A DNA stretch of 64,000 nt, from positions 1-64,000 of the forward strand of contig JACKPW010000021.1 in assembly GCA_024233215.1 (NCBI GenBank), read 5' to 3'. Origin of the DNA: Verrucomicrobiales bacterium (GTDB lineage Bacteria > Verrucomicrobiota > Verrucomicrobiia > Limisphaerales > J093). Positions 52,510 through 61,217 of the stretch are shown here, piece by piece. The first letter of the stretch is position 1. Every line of letters starts with the position of its first letter. The translations under genes were made by a program, and so were the position numbers. Under the pieces are notes generated by a model that ran no database searches, was not told the origin of the DNA, and saw only the letters and a program-made list of their open reading frames with translations.

Positions 52510-53130
52510 TCACCCCACTTCCTCGCCCAGTTCGACGTTCCAGTAGGCGACGTCGATGAAGTGCTTCCAACTGTCGTGGCAGGGCGAACCGAGCGTGACC
52601 TGCACGAAGGGGCGCCACTTGGGTCGACGCGGCTTGCGGATGAGCGTCATGCCGGCCTCGCGCGGCGTGTGGTTGGCCTTGCGGGTGTTACAGGCGATGC
52701 AGGAACAGACAATGTTCTCCCAGGTCGTCGGGCCACCCCGATCGCGTGGGATGACGTGGTCGAGGTTCAGTTCCGAGCGGTCGAACACGTGGCCGCAATA
52801 CTGGCAGGTGTTGCGGTCGCGCTCGAAGATGTTGTGCCGGGTGAACTTCACTTCCTTCTTCGGCAGGCGGTCGAACACCAGGAGCAGAATCACGCGGGGA
52901 ACCCGGATGCGGAACGAAACCGTGGCAACACTCTCCGGGTGCGGGTCCTCAATGGACAGATCCCGCCACTGACCGAAGTTGAACGTCTGGTAGGCGCCGC
53001 CGTCCCCCTGACAAACGACCTGCGCGTTCCCCTCGAAAAGCAGCGTGAGAGCCCGCCGGGCGGAACAGATGTTAACCGCCTGCCACAGCCGGTTCAGAAC
53101 CAGCACGGGTTGGTTCAGGAGAGAGCTCAT
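52510..53130 (-). CDS. HNH endonuclease family protein
   Basis: The ATG at 53130 (MSSLLNQPVLVLNRLWQAV) gives 206 residues with the N-terminal region usual for this bacterial HNH group, followed by FTRHNIFERDRNTCQYCG. The HNH core is CQYC, then LNLDHVIPRDRGGPTTWENI and CSCIACNTRKANHTP, with the HNH His, two zinc-binding CxxC pairs and the Asn of WENIV. Proteins of this group are common in Verrucomicrobia, Planctomycetes and Bacteroidetes; their DNA target is unknown. Convergent with the RelE-like gene, 9 bp between stops. Confidence 0.9.
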   Translation of the reverse strand: MSSLLNQPVLVLNRLWQAVNICSARRALTLLFEGNAQVVCQGDGGAYQTFNFGQWRDLSIEDPHPESVATVSFRIRVPRVILLLVFDRLPKKEVKFTRHNIFERDRNTCQYCGHVFDRSELNLDHVIPRDRGGPTTWENIVCSCIACNTRKANHTPREAGMTLIRKPRRPKWRPFVQVTLGSPCHDSWKHFIDVAYWNVELGEEVG

Positions 53131-53469
53131 CGCGCACCCCAAGTTGCGCCGAGGCTAGCAAGCTGTCACGGGGGCTGTCAAATCCGGCGCCCAAGGCCGT
53201 AGTTGCGATCGTGTCACACCTCCGGGTGGAGTTGAAATCCGAAGCAAGCCCGAAGCCCGAAGCGGGCAGATCGATGCTGGAACCCCGAGTCGATCCTGAA
53301 AACTGCCCTCTGAAACCACGCTTTCCACTTGAGCAACGGGGTCGGTCCTGCCGCTCTTTGCGGCGTTCCCTCCGCCAATAGTGAGGACTGACCTCCGAGC
53401 GGTCGAACAGGTTCAAGGTCCCCTTGCATGCGCAATCGCGAAAAGGGAGCCCCTCAAGAAACGCCTGTT
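53131..53469. repeat. Intergenic region with degenerate dispersed repeats (family A copy 3, CCGAAGCCCGAAG)
   Basis: Bases 53233-53266 carry AAATCCGAAGCAAGCCCGAA and on, an inverted relative of the CTTCGGATTTCGG array at 25094-25155. Bases 53411-53456 resemble the tail of family A (GGTCCCCTTGCATGCGCAAT, cf. 110-153 and the inverse of 10043-10080). No gene is supported here. Confidence 0.55.
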
Positions 53470-54816
53470 TCAACCGCCCAACTCCATCCAGAAACCGTTC
53501 GTCCCCACCAACTCGGGTTTCACCCGGAAATCGAAGCGTCTGCCGACCTGCAACAGCAGACGCAGGGTGAGCGTCTTCGCACCGTCCGGCAGCGACAGGA
53601 TGGTGATGACCAGTACCCCGGGACCTTCCAGCGCCGGCACCCATTGGGTCCGGGTCAACCGCCTTCCCTGATCGTCCTGAAGGCTCACCACATCACAGAG
53701 ACCATTCTCGGCCAACCCCGGAAACGTGACCCGGAAACGACCCAACTCCCGCACCCCCGATGATCTCGGGACAACCCGCTCAACCCGAACCTCGTGTCCT
53801 TCTCGCTTGAAGTTCCAGGAAAGCTGGTTGGTGGTCGTCAGCACCGACACGGGAATGTCCTTCAGGACCATCAACTCCTCTTCCGGCACCTGGCGCGTGA
53901 GTCGGCGCTTGGCCCACGCCGAGACTTGCCAGACTTCATCCGGCCAGAGGACTTCCCTGAACCGGTGCCCCACGAGACCGCCAAAGTCGCGGTCTGGATC
54001 GAGCCAGCACCCGAGGAAGTTACCGGTGGCATCGGCCAATGAAACCCGGCCCAGCGTCCAGTCCTCGCTGGCCAAGCCGTCCTCCTTGAATCGGAAGACC
54101 CCCAGGGCTTGAGGCGCCGTATTGGATCCGGCAGGGCTGGCTTCCAGTTCTTGCCCACCCAGGCCAAAGCGCCCACGGATGCCGCCCAACCCGGTCACCA
54201 ATCGCTCCAGGGTGCAGGCGAGGTTGCCGTTGGTCCGGCTGACCGGCATCGGCTGCGGCTCCCAAAACGGAGCCTGGCGAAAAGCGGGATTCCGCAAGAC
54301 CAACTCGCCCAGGCAACGCCGTCCTGCCCCCGCACTGGAATCGTAGAACTTCACCGTGATCTCGCGACTGCGGCGAGGCACCACGGGAAACCGGGGTTGT
54401 CCCAGAACCCCCAAACCCGTGATGACGCTGCTGCTCGCCGATCCGCCGGCCAGATTCCCATGCTCGTCCGCCAGCAGACTGGACATGGACACCACAGTGC
54501 GCGGCGGGAGGTTGGTCACGGAGGCCGGGTCCTCCCACACCCAGACAACGAGCGAGGGTGTGTCAGTACTGAACGACAGCGATAGCCTGCCCAGTCGAAG
54601 CCACGACCGCAGCGGTCGCGGCAGGAGCCGCGTCAACCGCGAGGAGCCGGGCGTGACGTGGTTGGTACCGTAGGTGGTACCGAGACATTCGAGCACGATC
54701 CCATTGGCCAACGTCACGCCCCGAGGCGGGGCACTGCGCGCCAACCCGACCATCACGGTGATGCTGAGTCCAACGCCGACCAGCAAGACGCCCAGCCAGA
54801 TGAGCCGCTTGCGCAT
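53470..54816 (-). CDS. Membrane-anchored protein of unknown family, paralogue 1
   Basis: This 448-residue protein has a basic N-terminus and one membrane segment (about 5-24, LIWLGVLLVGVGLSITVMVG), then an extracytoplasmic, mostly beta domain. Conserved with its tandem paralogue at 55207-56853 are ECLGTTYGTNHV, RLTRLLPRPLRSWL, SREITVKFYD, LGELVLRNPAFRQAP, TNGNLACTLERLV, LWPDEVWQVSAWAKR and the closing DGAKTLTLRLLLQVGRRFDF and RVKPE. I do not recognise the family. Compared with paralogue 2 it lacks an internal segment of about 100 residues. The upstream 390 bp are also duplicated. The function is unknown. Confidence 0.75.
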   Translation of the reverse strand: MRKRLIWLGVLLVGVGLSITVMVGLARSAPPRGVTLANGIVLECLGTTYGTNHVTPGSSRLTRLLPRPLRSWLRLGRLSLSFSTDTPSLVVWVWEDPASVTNLPPRTVVSMSSLLADEHGNLAGGSASSSVITGLGVLGQPRFPVVPRRSREITVKFYDSSAGAGRRCLGELVLRNPAFRQAPFWEPQPMPVSRTNGNLACTLERLVTGLGGIRGRFGLGGQELEASPAGSNTAPQALGVFRFKEDGLASEDWTLGRVSLADATGNFLGCWLDPDRDFGGLVGHRFREVLWPDEVWQVSAWAKRRLTRQVPEEELMVLKDIPVSVLTTTNQLSWNFKREGHEVRVERVVPRSSGVRELGRFRVTFPGLAENGLCDVVSLQDDQGRRLTRTQWVPALEGPGVLVITILSLPDGAKTLTLRLLLQVGRRFDFRVKPELVGTNGFWMELGG

Positions 54817-55206
54817 GTCACGGAGGATGCCTCATCGCCAACCACAAGTCACCCACGCAGGACGGCCATCTCCGGTGTATGCGTGCATCCCGTTCTCCTG
54901 CCGCTTGGACGATGGGAGACATCTCAATCCGCTGAACGAAGGCAGCAGCAAGCCCGCGGCCTGGAAGGCTGCCAGCCATTAGCCGGGGGTCGCAGCTGTG
55001 CGAAGACCCCCGGTGGCCACCCCGTGAGAGACCACGACCCTGAAGGGTGTCGCAGAACGACGATCCCGGGACGAGCGCTTCTGGCACCCTTTCAGGGTGC
55101 GCGTGCATCGGCGCGTTGCCCCATCTCCCATCCCCCATCTCCTACCTCCTAGCTCCTATTCGCTCTGCGTCTCAGCGTCTCCGCGCGAGATCCGCTTCCC
55201 TGATCT
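54817..55206. repeat. Intergenic segment with hairpins, duplicated at 56854-57259
   Basis: Bases about 54877-55103 are roughly 80% identical to 56925-57145. They include a perfect 9-bp stem CCGGGGGTC (54983-54991) / GACCCCCGG (55005-55013), the shared core GGCTGCCAGCCATTAGCCGG, and a second hairpin made of ACCCTGAAGGGTG (55038-55050) and CACCCTTTCAGGGT (about 55085-55098). A low-complexity CCCATCTCC/CCTACCTCC run (55125-55160) and CTCTGCGTCTCAGCGTCTCC follow. No gene is seen. Confidence 0.75.
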
Positions 55207-56853
55207 CTACTGCTTCACCCGCAGTTGGAATCCGTTCATGCCCACCCCCTCCGGCTTCACCCGGAAATCGAATCGCTGCCTTTTCTGAAGTGCGAGTCGA
55301 ATGGTCAGCGTCTTCGCGCCTTCCGCCGGCACAAGGACGGGAAAGGCCATGAACAGATGCTTGCCGGAACGATCCAGCGGCTGTCCGGACACCAGCAGCC
55401 TGCGCCCTTGCTCATCGACCACCACGACCAGCTTCAAGCACATCTCGTCCGGCAGTTCCGGAAGCTCCACCAGAAGACGTGCCCGACCACTCATCCTACG
55501 ACCAACGGGCCCCGATGTCCGTTCATGAACGAGTTCCTTCACCCGCACCTCGATTCCCAACCGCTGAAACACCCGGTCCAGACGAACGATCCTCCCGGAC
55601 GCCGGTACCTCCACATTCTCCAGAACGATCAACTCCTCGTCGGAGAATACCGCTTCAGGCTTGCGCTCCGCCCAGACGGTCAGATCCCACACCTCGTTGG
55701 GCCAAAGGATCGGGTCAAATGCCCGCACCTCCCGATCGCTGTAGGAACCCCGCATGGTGAAACCGGGTCGGATCGAGTGCCCGGCCGCGTCCGCCAACCG
55801 GACCGAGCCCACCTCCCAGTTGCGGCTCGGCCGCCCGTCTTCCTCGAAATGAAACACCCCCACCGCCTGCAATCTCCGCCCCATCTCGGGCGCGAGGACT
55901 TGGAGGCCCGCGCGGGGGAGTCCCGGATTGCTGATCAAGGGATTCCCCACGCCGGCGGCCAGCCGCTCCAGCCGGCACGACAATCCGCCGTTGGTCCTTT
56001 GAGCCGGCATCGGCTCGCCCTCCCAGGCTGGGGCCTGCACGAAAGCGGGATTCGCCAGGGTCAACTCCCCCAAGAATTGCTGATGAAGACGCATCTGACC
56101 GGTGATCCGGCTCAGCGTCATACGAATCATGGCCAGTTCATCATAGGACAGCGACTCCCGCTCCCAGAAGCGGGTCAATTCGGTTTTCAGGATGCCGCTT
56201 CCCATGAATCCGCCTGGAAGATCGCCTTCTGAGTTGTCCAGAACGAGTCGCCCCTCGCGATCAAACGCTCTGAAATGCAGGGTGCCGTCCTTGAGGTTCC
56301 GGGCAACGAGCGCCAATTCATTGCCGGAGTCGGGTATCTCGGAGAGATCGCTGACAGACATCAACCGAAGTCCAAACCCCTCAACGCGCACCCTTTCGAA
56401 GAACTTCAACTTGATCTCACGACTCCGGCACGGCAGCGCCTGGATTTTCAAGGGGAACGTGCCGCCCAGCCCCGGGCCGGAATTGGAATCCGCCCCGATA
56501 AACACGCCCTGTTCGTCCGTCACCAGACACTCCATTCCGGAGGGTCCGAGCGGGCTGGGCGCCGCCCTCGAATCCGCCCGCAGCCAGACCACGTACTCGG
56601 GAGTGGATGATAACAACCCCATTCCCTGGCTCAGCCCGAACCAGGCCCGCACCGGCCGGGGCAACAGACCCGTCAGCCGCGAGAAGCCGGGCAGGACGTG
56701 ATTCGTGCCGTAGGTCGTGCCCAGATACTTCACGGTGAGTCCACTGGTCAGCGTCACCTTGCGCTCCGGCACAGGACGCAAAAACAAGCCGACCAGCACC
56801 ACCGACAGCAAGGCGACCAGAGGGACTCCCCACCTGAACCACCGCTTGCGCAT
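55207..56853 (-). CDS. Membrane-anchored protein of unknown family, paralogue 2 with inserted domain
   Basis: The ATG at 56853 (MRKRWFRWGVPL) gives 548 residues; the longest frame continues into non-coding repeats. One membrane segment (about 8-25) precedes the same beta domain as paralogue 1 (KYLGTTYGTNHV, TGLLPRPVRAW, SREIKLKFFE, FLGELTLANPAF, TNGGLSCRLERL, ILWPNEVWDLTVWAER, EGAKTLTIRLALQKRQRFDF). Between SREIKLKFFE and FLGELTLANPAF it carries about 100 extra residues (155-257) with LALVARNLKDGTLHFRAFD and a helical MIRMTLSRITGQ. This resembles a short domain (x-ARN-x-G-LHFRIFD-x-x-GK-V-D...) seen in unrelated proteins of cyanobacteria and Planctomycetes. The function is unknown. Confidence 0.75.
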   Translation of the reverse strand: MRKRWFRWGVPLVALLSVVLVGLFLRPVPERKVTLTSGLTVKYLGTTYGTNHVLPGFSRLTGLLPRPVRAWFGLSQGMGLLSSTPEYVVWLRADSRAAPSPLGPSGMECLVTDEQGVFIGADSNSGPGLGGTFPLKIQALPCRSREIKLKFFERVRVEGFGLRLMSVSDLSEIPDSGNELALVARNLKDGTLHFRAFDREGRLVLDNSEGDLPGGFMGSGILKTELTRFWERESLSYDELAMIRMTLSRITGQMRLHQQFLGELTLANPAFVQAPAWEGEPMPAQRTNGGLSCRLERLAAGVGNPLISNPGLPRAGLQVLAPEMGRRLQAVGVFHFEEDGRPSRNWEVGSVRLADAAGHSIRPGFTMRGSYSDREVRAFDPILWPNEVWDLTVWAERKPEAVFSDEELIVLENVEVPASGRIVRLDRVFQRLGIEVRVKELVHERTSGPVGRRMSGRARLLVELPELPDEMCLKLVVVVDEQGRRLLVSGQPLDRSGKHLFMAFPVLVPAEGAKTLTIRLALQKRQRFDFRVKPEGVGMNGFQLRVKQ

Positions 56854-57259
56854 GTCCTGAGGATGCCCGAACGCCACCCGCATGTCACCCTTGTAGAACG
56901 GGAGTAGAACGGGCATCCCCGCCGTAGGCACGCATCCCGTTTCATGCAGCCTGGACGATGGGGACACCTCAATCCCCTGGACGGAAGCGACAGCAAGTCC
57001 GCAGCCTGAAAGGCTGCCAGCCATTAGCCGGGGCTCGCAGCCTGGCGGAGACCCCCGGTGGCCACCACGTGAGGGACCACGACCCTGAAGGGGGTCGCAG
57101 AAAGGCAACCCCGTGACGCACGTTTCTGTCACCCCTTCAGGGTGTGGAGGCAATGGTGCGGTGACCCATTCCCTATCTCCTATCTCCCATCGCCCATCTC
57201 CGTCCCCCCGGGAAACGTCGCGCTTGCCAACCCGCCCCTCTTGCCCCGCAATTCCCCGC
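56854..57259. repeat. Intergenic segment with hairpins, second copy of the duplicated upstream region
   Basis: Bases about 56925-57145 match 54877-55103, including GGCTGCCAGCCATTAGCCGG, CCGGGG/CCCCGG stem arms and a GACCCTGAAGGGGGTCGCAG ... TCACCCCTTCAGGGTG hairpin (57081-57144). A CTATCTCC/CCCATCTCC run lies at 57170-57206. Promoters for the divergent genes must lie here. No gene is seen. Confidence 0.75.
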
Positions 57260-59485
57260 ATGACAGACGTCTCACCCACCTGCCGCGCCCCCCGCCCGGG
57301 AACCGCCCGGTTCCTCGGCATCCTCCTGTGCGCCCTGCCCGTCCTGCCATGCGCCGCCGACCTCCCCAACTTCATTCATGACCCGCTTGAAGTGCTCGAA
57401 CGCACCTGTTTCCAGACCGGCGGGGCCTACGCCGACCACGTGAACCTCCGCTCCGACGTCGCCATCGTGTACGGCATCGATGCCGGCCTGCCGGGGCGTA
57501 TCCAGACCTGGCGTGACCGCGGCTATCGCATCCACGTCATGACCGGCGTTTCCTGGGGCAACTACCAGGACTACCTCTACGGCCGTTTCGATGGCACGAA
57601 CCACGAGGACGAAGCCCAGACCGAGCGGGACGGAAAGAAAATCAGCCACGGCGGCGACGTCTATTACATGTGCCCGGGCGAGAACTTCGGGAAGTTCCTC
57701 AGCATCGGCGTGCAGCGCGCCCTCGACGCGGGAGCCGAAGCGATCCACATGGAGGAACCGGAGTTCTGGGTGCGCGGCGGTTATGGCGAAGGCTTCAAGC
57801 GCGAGTGGAAAAGCCACTACGGCGAGGAGTGGCAACCGCCGCATTCCTCCGTCGACGCCCAATGGCGGGCCTCGAAGTTGAAGTACTTCCTCTACCGGCG
57901 TGCGTTGCAGCAGGTATTCGATCACATCCAGGCCTTCAACCGCGAGCACGGCAAGAGCATCCGCTGCTACGTCCCCACCCACAGCCTGCTCAACTACGCC
58001 CACTGGCGCATCGTCAGTCCGGAGTCCAGCCTCGCCCGCTTGAACGGTTGCGACGGCTACATCGCGCAGGTCTGGACCGGCACCTCCCGCACGCCGAACC
58101 TCTACCGGGGCGAGTTGAAGGAGCGCACCTTCGAAACCGCCTTCCTCGAATACGGCGCCATGCAGAACCTCGTCCGCTCGACCGGCCGCCGCGTCTGGTA
58201 CTTGAACGACCCCATCGAGGACAACCCGAACCACGACTGGAACGATTACCGCAGCAATTGGGAATCCACGCTGGTCGCCTCGCTCTTCCAACCGGAGGTC
58301 TGGCGCTACGAGGTCATGCCCTGGCCCAACCGCATCTTCGCCGGGCGCTATCGCCAGAGCGGCGACAGCCGGGAACGCGTCCCCATTCCCGCGCCGTACG
58401 CCACGGAACTCCAGACCGTCATCAACGCCCTCAACGACCTGAACCAGTCGGAGGTCGCGTGGGACTGCGGCACCGCCGGGATCGGCGTCGTGATCAGCGA
58501 TTCCCTCATGTTTCAGCGCGGCGACCCAACTCCCAGCGATCCGCACTTGAGCAACGTTTACGGCCTGGCCCTGCCCTTCCTGAAACGCGGGATGCCGGTC
58601 ACGCCGGTGCAGTTGGAAAACGTCCCGATCGCCGGCTACCTCGACGGCTTCAAGATCCTGCTCCTGAGCTATCACGGCCAGAAACCCCTCAGCCCGGAGG
58701 TCCACGCGCCGCTCGCGGACTGGGTCAAAGCCGGCGGGTTGCTGGTGGTCTGGGACGACGATTCCGATCCCTACCGCACCGTCCGCGACTGGTGGAACAG
58801 TGACGGACGAGACTACGCCACGCCGCGGGAGCATCTCTTCGAAACGCTCGGCCTCACCCGGGAGGCGTCGGCCGGAATCTACGAGGTCGGAAAAGGCAAA
58901 GTGCTCTTCCACGCGGGCAACCCGACCGACCTCGCCCGAAGTGCGGAGGGGGATTCAAAGATCGTCGACGCCGTTCGCGCCGCCGCCGGTGCGTTCGTGG
59001 CGTGGCGCGAGACCAACCAACTCCTGCTCCGTCGCGGTCCCTACGTCATCGCCGCCGGCCTGGATGAATCCGTCCCGGGCGCCGCCAAGCGCCTCAACGG
59101 ACACTTCGTCAACCTGTTCGATCCCGAACTGAGGCTCCAAACCCGGATCGAACTCGCCCCGGGCACCCGCTTCTTCCTCCTCGACCTCGATCGTGCAACC
59201 CAAACAGGCCCGGCCATCCTCGCCAGCGCCTGCAAGACCCAACCGCTCGCCCCAAGCCTGAGCGGATTTGACTGCCTGGTCGAAGGGATCGCCAACACTC
59301 AAGGGATCGCCCTGCTCCGTTTCCCCGACCGCCCGGAACACGTGACGCTGAACGACATCGTCCTGACCGACTGGGACTACGACGACGCGACTCGCCTGCT
59401 CCGGGTGCAGTTCCCCAACCAGCCCCGGCCGCAGAAACTCAGCGTCGCCTTCGGGAAAGCCGGACCGCGGCCCCAAACCCCGTAG
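57260..59485 (+). CDS. Secreted glycosidase-like protein of unknown family
   Basis: The ATG at 57260 (MTDVSPTCRAPRPG) gives 741 residues with a signal peptide (about 15-34, LGILLCALPVLPCAADL). Residues about 40-400 look like a TIM-barrel with strand-end acids: RSDVAIVYGIDAG, GAEAIHMEEPEFWV (E165, E166, E168) and CDGYIAQVWTG. Residues about 405-560 resemble a class I glutamine amidotransferase-like domain (GFKILLLSYHGQKPLSPEVH, GGLLVVWDDDSDPY), and beta domains close the chain. The plan equals that of large beta-galactosidase-type hydrolases, and MEEPE is a candidate catalytic site, but no known GH signature is met. The gene stands alone after repeat-rich DNA. Confidence 0.65.
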   Translation: MTDVSPTCRAPRPGTARFLGILLCALPVLPCAADLPNFIHDPLEVLERTCFQTGGAYADHVNLRSDVAIVYGIDAGLPGRIQTWRDRGYRIHVMTGVSWGNYQDYLYGRFDGTNHEDEAQTERDGKKISHGGDVYYMCPGENFGKFLSIGVQRALDAGAEAIHMEEPEFWVRGGYGEGFKREWKSHYGEEWQPPHSSVDAQWRASKLKYFLYRRALQQVFDHIQAFNREHGKSIRCYVPTHSLLNYAHWRIVSPESSLARLNGCDGYIAQVWTGTSRTPNLYRGELKERTFETAFLEYGAMQNLVRSTGRRVWYLNDPIEDNPNHDWNDYRSNWESTLVASLFQPEVWRYEVMPWPNRIFAGRYRQSGDSRERVPIPAPYATELQTVINALNDLNQSEVAWDCGTAGIGVVISDSLMFQRGDPTPSDPHLSNVYGLALPFLKRGMPVTPVQLENVPIAGYLDGFKILLLSYHGQKPLSPEVHAPLADWVKAGGLLVVWDDDSDPYRTVRDWWNSDGRDYATPREHLFETLGLTREASAGIYEVGKGKVLFHAGNPTDLARSAEGDSKIVDAVRAAAGAFVAWRETNQLLLRRGPYVIAAGLDESVPGAAKRLNGHFVNLFDPELRLQTRIELAPGTRFFLLDLDRATQTGPAILASACKTQPLAPSLSGFDCLVEGIANTQGIALLRFPDRPEHVTLNDIVLTDWDYDDATRLLRVQFPNQPRPQKLSVAFGKAGPRPQTP

Positions 59486-59486
59486 C

Positions 59487-59664
59487 CGCCGACATCAGTC
59501 GGCGCATTTCAAAGCCGGCGAAAGGACCTTCGCGCTCCTCGGATTGCACGGCAACAACCGCCATCGTCATAACCCACCTCCAAAAGCCCCGTAATCCCCG
59601 ACGTCAGTCGGGGCAATTCAGTCCCGACTTGATTTCACCTTGCGCCGCCTGACGTCGGCGACTA
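59487..59664. repeat. Three palindromes of CCGACNTCAGTCGG type
   Basis: CGCCGACATCAGTCGGCG (59487-59504), CCCCGACGTCAGTCGGGG (59597-59614) and GCCGCCTGACGTCGGCGAC (59645-59663) are variants of one palindromic unit, each next to a GTAG, GTAA or CTAC triplet context. They fill the 240 bp between the secreted protein and alkaline phosphatase genes. Likely REP-type elements; the first may also act as a transcript-end hairpin. Confidence 0.6.
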
Positions 59665-59725
59665 CGCCCGCTCTCGACACTGAATCGTCATTGGCAGAAT
59701 GCGCCGGAGTGCGGCATGCTTGGGG

Positions 59726-61210
59726 ATGCGAACAAATCGTCGACGCTTCTTCGGGCAGACCGGTGTGCTGGCCGGCACGGCCCTGGGGCTGCCCGGGATC
59801 GGACGCGCCGCGGATGGCCCAACGGCGGAACCTCACGCCAAACCGCGCCACATCATCCACATGGTGGCGGACGGCATGTGCTGGAGCACATTCTCGATGG
59901 GCGACACCTTCTCGCACTTGCGCCGGGGGCGGGGCCTGCGCTGGCTTGATCTCTACCACGAACCGCAGGCCACGGTGACGACGATGGACATGCGGTCGCT
60001 GAATTCGCTGGTGACGGATTCCGCGGCGGCCTCGTCCAGTTGGGGCAGCGGTTCCCGGGTCGTGAACGGCACCTTGAACGTGCTTCCCGACGGCCGGGAA
60101 CTGATCCCCCTCTGCTCGCTTTTCAGGGAGGCCGGCTGGAAACGCGGCCTCGTCACCACCACGGAGATCACGCACGCAACCCCCGCCGGGTTTGCCGCCA
60201 GCATCGACAGTCGCGGCAACGCCCAGATGATCGCCCGCCAGTACCTGGACCGTCGCGTGGATGTCCTCCTCGGGGGCGGACACAAGTTCTTCGACGCCGC
60301 CAAACGCTCCGACAAACAGGACCTGTACGCGACCTACCGGGAGGCGGGTTACACGGTCATGCGCGATGCCGGAGAACTGACCGCCGCCCCGCGGGAGGGT
60401 CGCTGGCTCGGCACGTTCGCCTCAAGCCACCTTCCGTTCAGCATCGACCGCGACCACAGCACCTCGCTCAAGCGCAAGGTCCCCACCCTTGCCGACATGA
60501 CGCGCCGGGCGTTGGAGCGGCTCGGTGGCGAGGACCATTTTCTGTTGCAGGTCGAGGGCGGCCGCGTGGATCACGCGTGCCATGCGTGTGACATCGCCTC
60601 GGCGGTGCGCGAACTGGTGGCCTTCGACGAGGCCCTGGAAGTCTGCTTGGAATACCAGCGTCGCGTGCCGGAAACGCTGATCATCCTGACCACGGACCAT
60701 GGCACGGGCGGCCCCTCGCTGAACGGGATCGGGAGCGCCTACGGCGAGAGCAGTGCCCGGTTTGCCAACCTTCTCAAGGCCCGGCGTTCCTTTGAATCCA
60801 TGCTGCCCGACCTGCCCAAGGAACCGACGGCGGCGGCCATCGGTGAACTCATCGAGGATGGGACCGGCTACGAGGTTCCGGACAGGAAGATGGCCGCGCT
60901 GCTGGGGTTCCTCGACAAGCAGTGGCAACCGCTTTTCGACGGGATGAACGGTCAGGAGATGCAGTTCGGGCAGTTGCTCGGCAACCACTACGGGGTCACC
61001 TGGACCAGCGGGGCGCACACGTCGGACTATGTCCCTTTGCTGGCGTATGGGCCGGGCGCCGCGAAGTTCCGCGGGTTTCAGCGCAACACGGATGTCTTCC
61101 GTCACTACACCACCCTGGCGGGCATCGACTATCGGAACCCGGAAATGCCGTTGATGGCGGAGTGCGGTCCCTCGGCCCACGAGGTGGAGACGGACGTATT
61201 GCCGGTGTGA
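59726..61210 (+). CDS. Tat-exported alkaline phosphatase
   Basis: The ATG at 59726 starts a Tat signal (MRTNRRRFFGQTGVLAG), giving 494 residues. The PhoA-superfamily core is present: VADGM (48-51) for a metal ligand, VTDSAAASSSWGSGSR (97-110) with nucleophile Ser99, VEGGRVDHACHACD and ILTTDHGTGG for the metal sites, and SGAHTSDYVPLLAYGPGA near the C-terminus. The enzyme hydrolyses phosphomonoesters outside the cytoplasm. The TPR membrane protein gene starts 7 bp after the stop, implying co-transcription. No Pho box can be recognised upstream, where REP-like palindromes lie. Confidence 0.95.
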   Translation: MRTNRRRFFGQTGVLAGTALGLPGIGRAADGPTAEPHAKPRHIIHMVADGMCWSTFSMGDTFSHLRRGRGLRWLDLYHEPQATVTTMDMRSLNSLVTDSAAASSSWGSGSRVVNGTLNVLPDGRELIPLCSLFREAGWKRGLVTTTEITHATPAGFAASIDSRGNAQMIARQYLDRRVDVLLGGGHKFFDAAKRSDKQDLYATYREAGYTVMRDAGELTAAPREGRWLGTFASSHLPFSIDRDHSTSLKRKVPTLADMTRRALERLGGEDHFLLQVEGGRVDHACHACDIASAVRELVAFDEALEVCLEYQRRVPETLIILTTDHGTGGPSLNGIGSAYGESSARFANLLKARRSFESMLPDLPKEPTAAAIGELIEDGTGYEVPDRKMAALLGFLDKQWQPLFDGMNGQEMQFGQLLGNHYGVTWTSGAHTSDYVPLLAYGPGAAKFRGFQRNTDVFRHYTTLAGIDYRNPEMPLMAECGPSAHEVETDVLPV

Positions 61211-61217
61211 CGAACGG

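Noticed and set aside
53470..57259. A CRISPR array, because of the repeated hairpins
   Set aside because: The repeats are few, unevenly spaced, of different kinds, and no cas genes are present.
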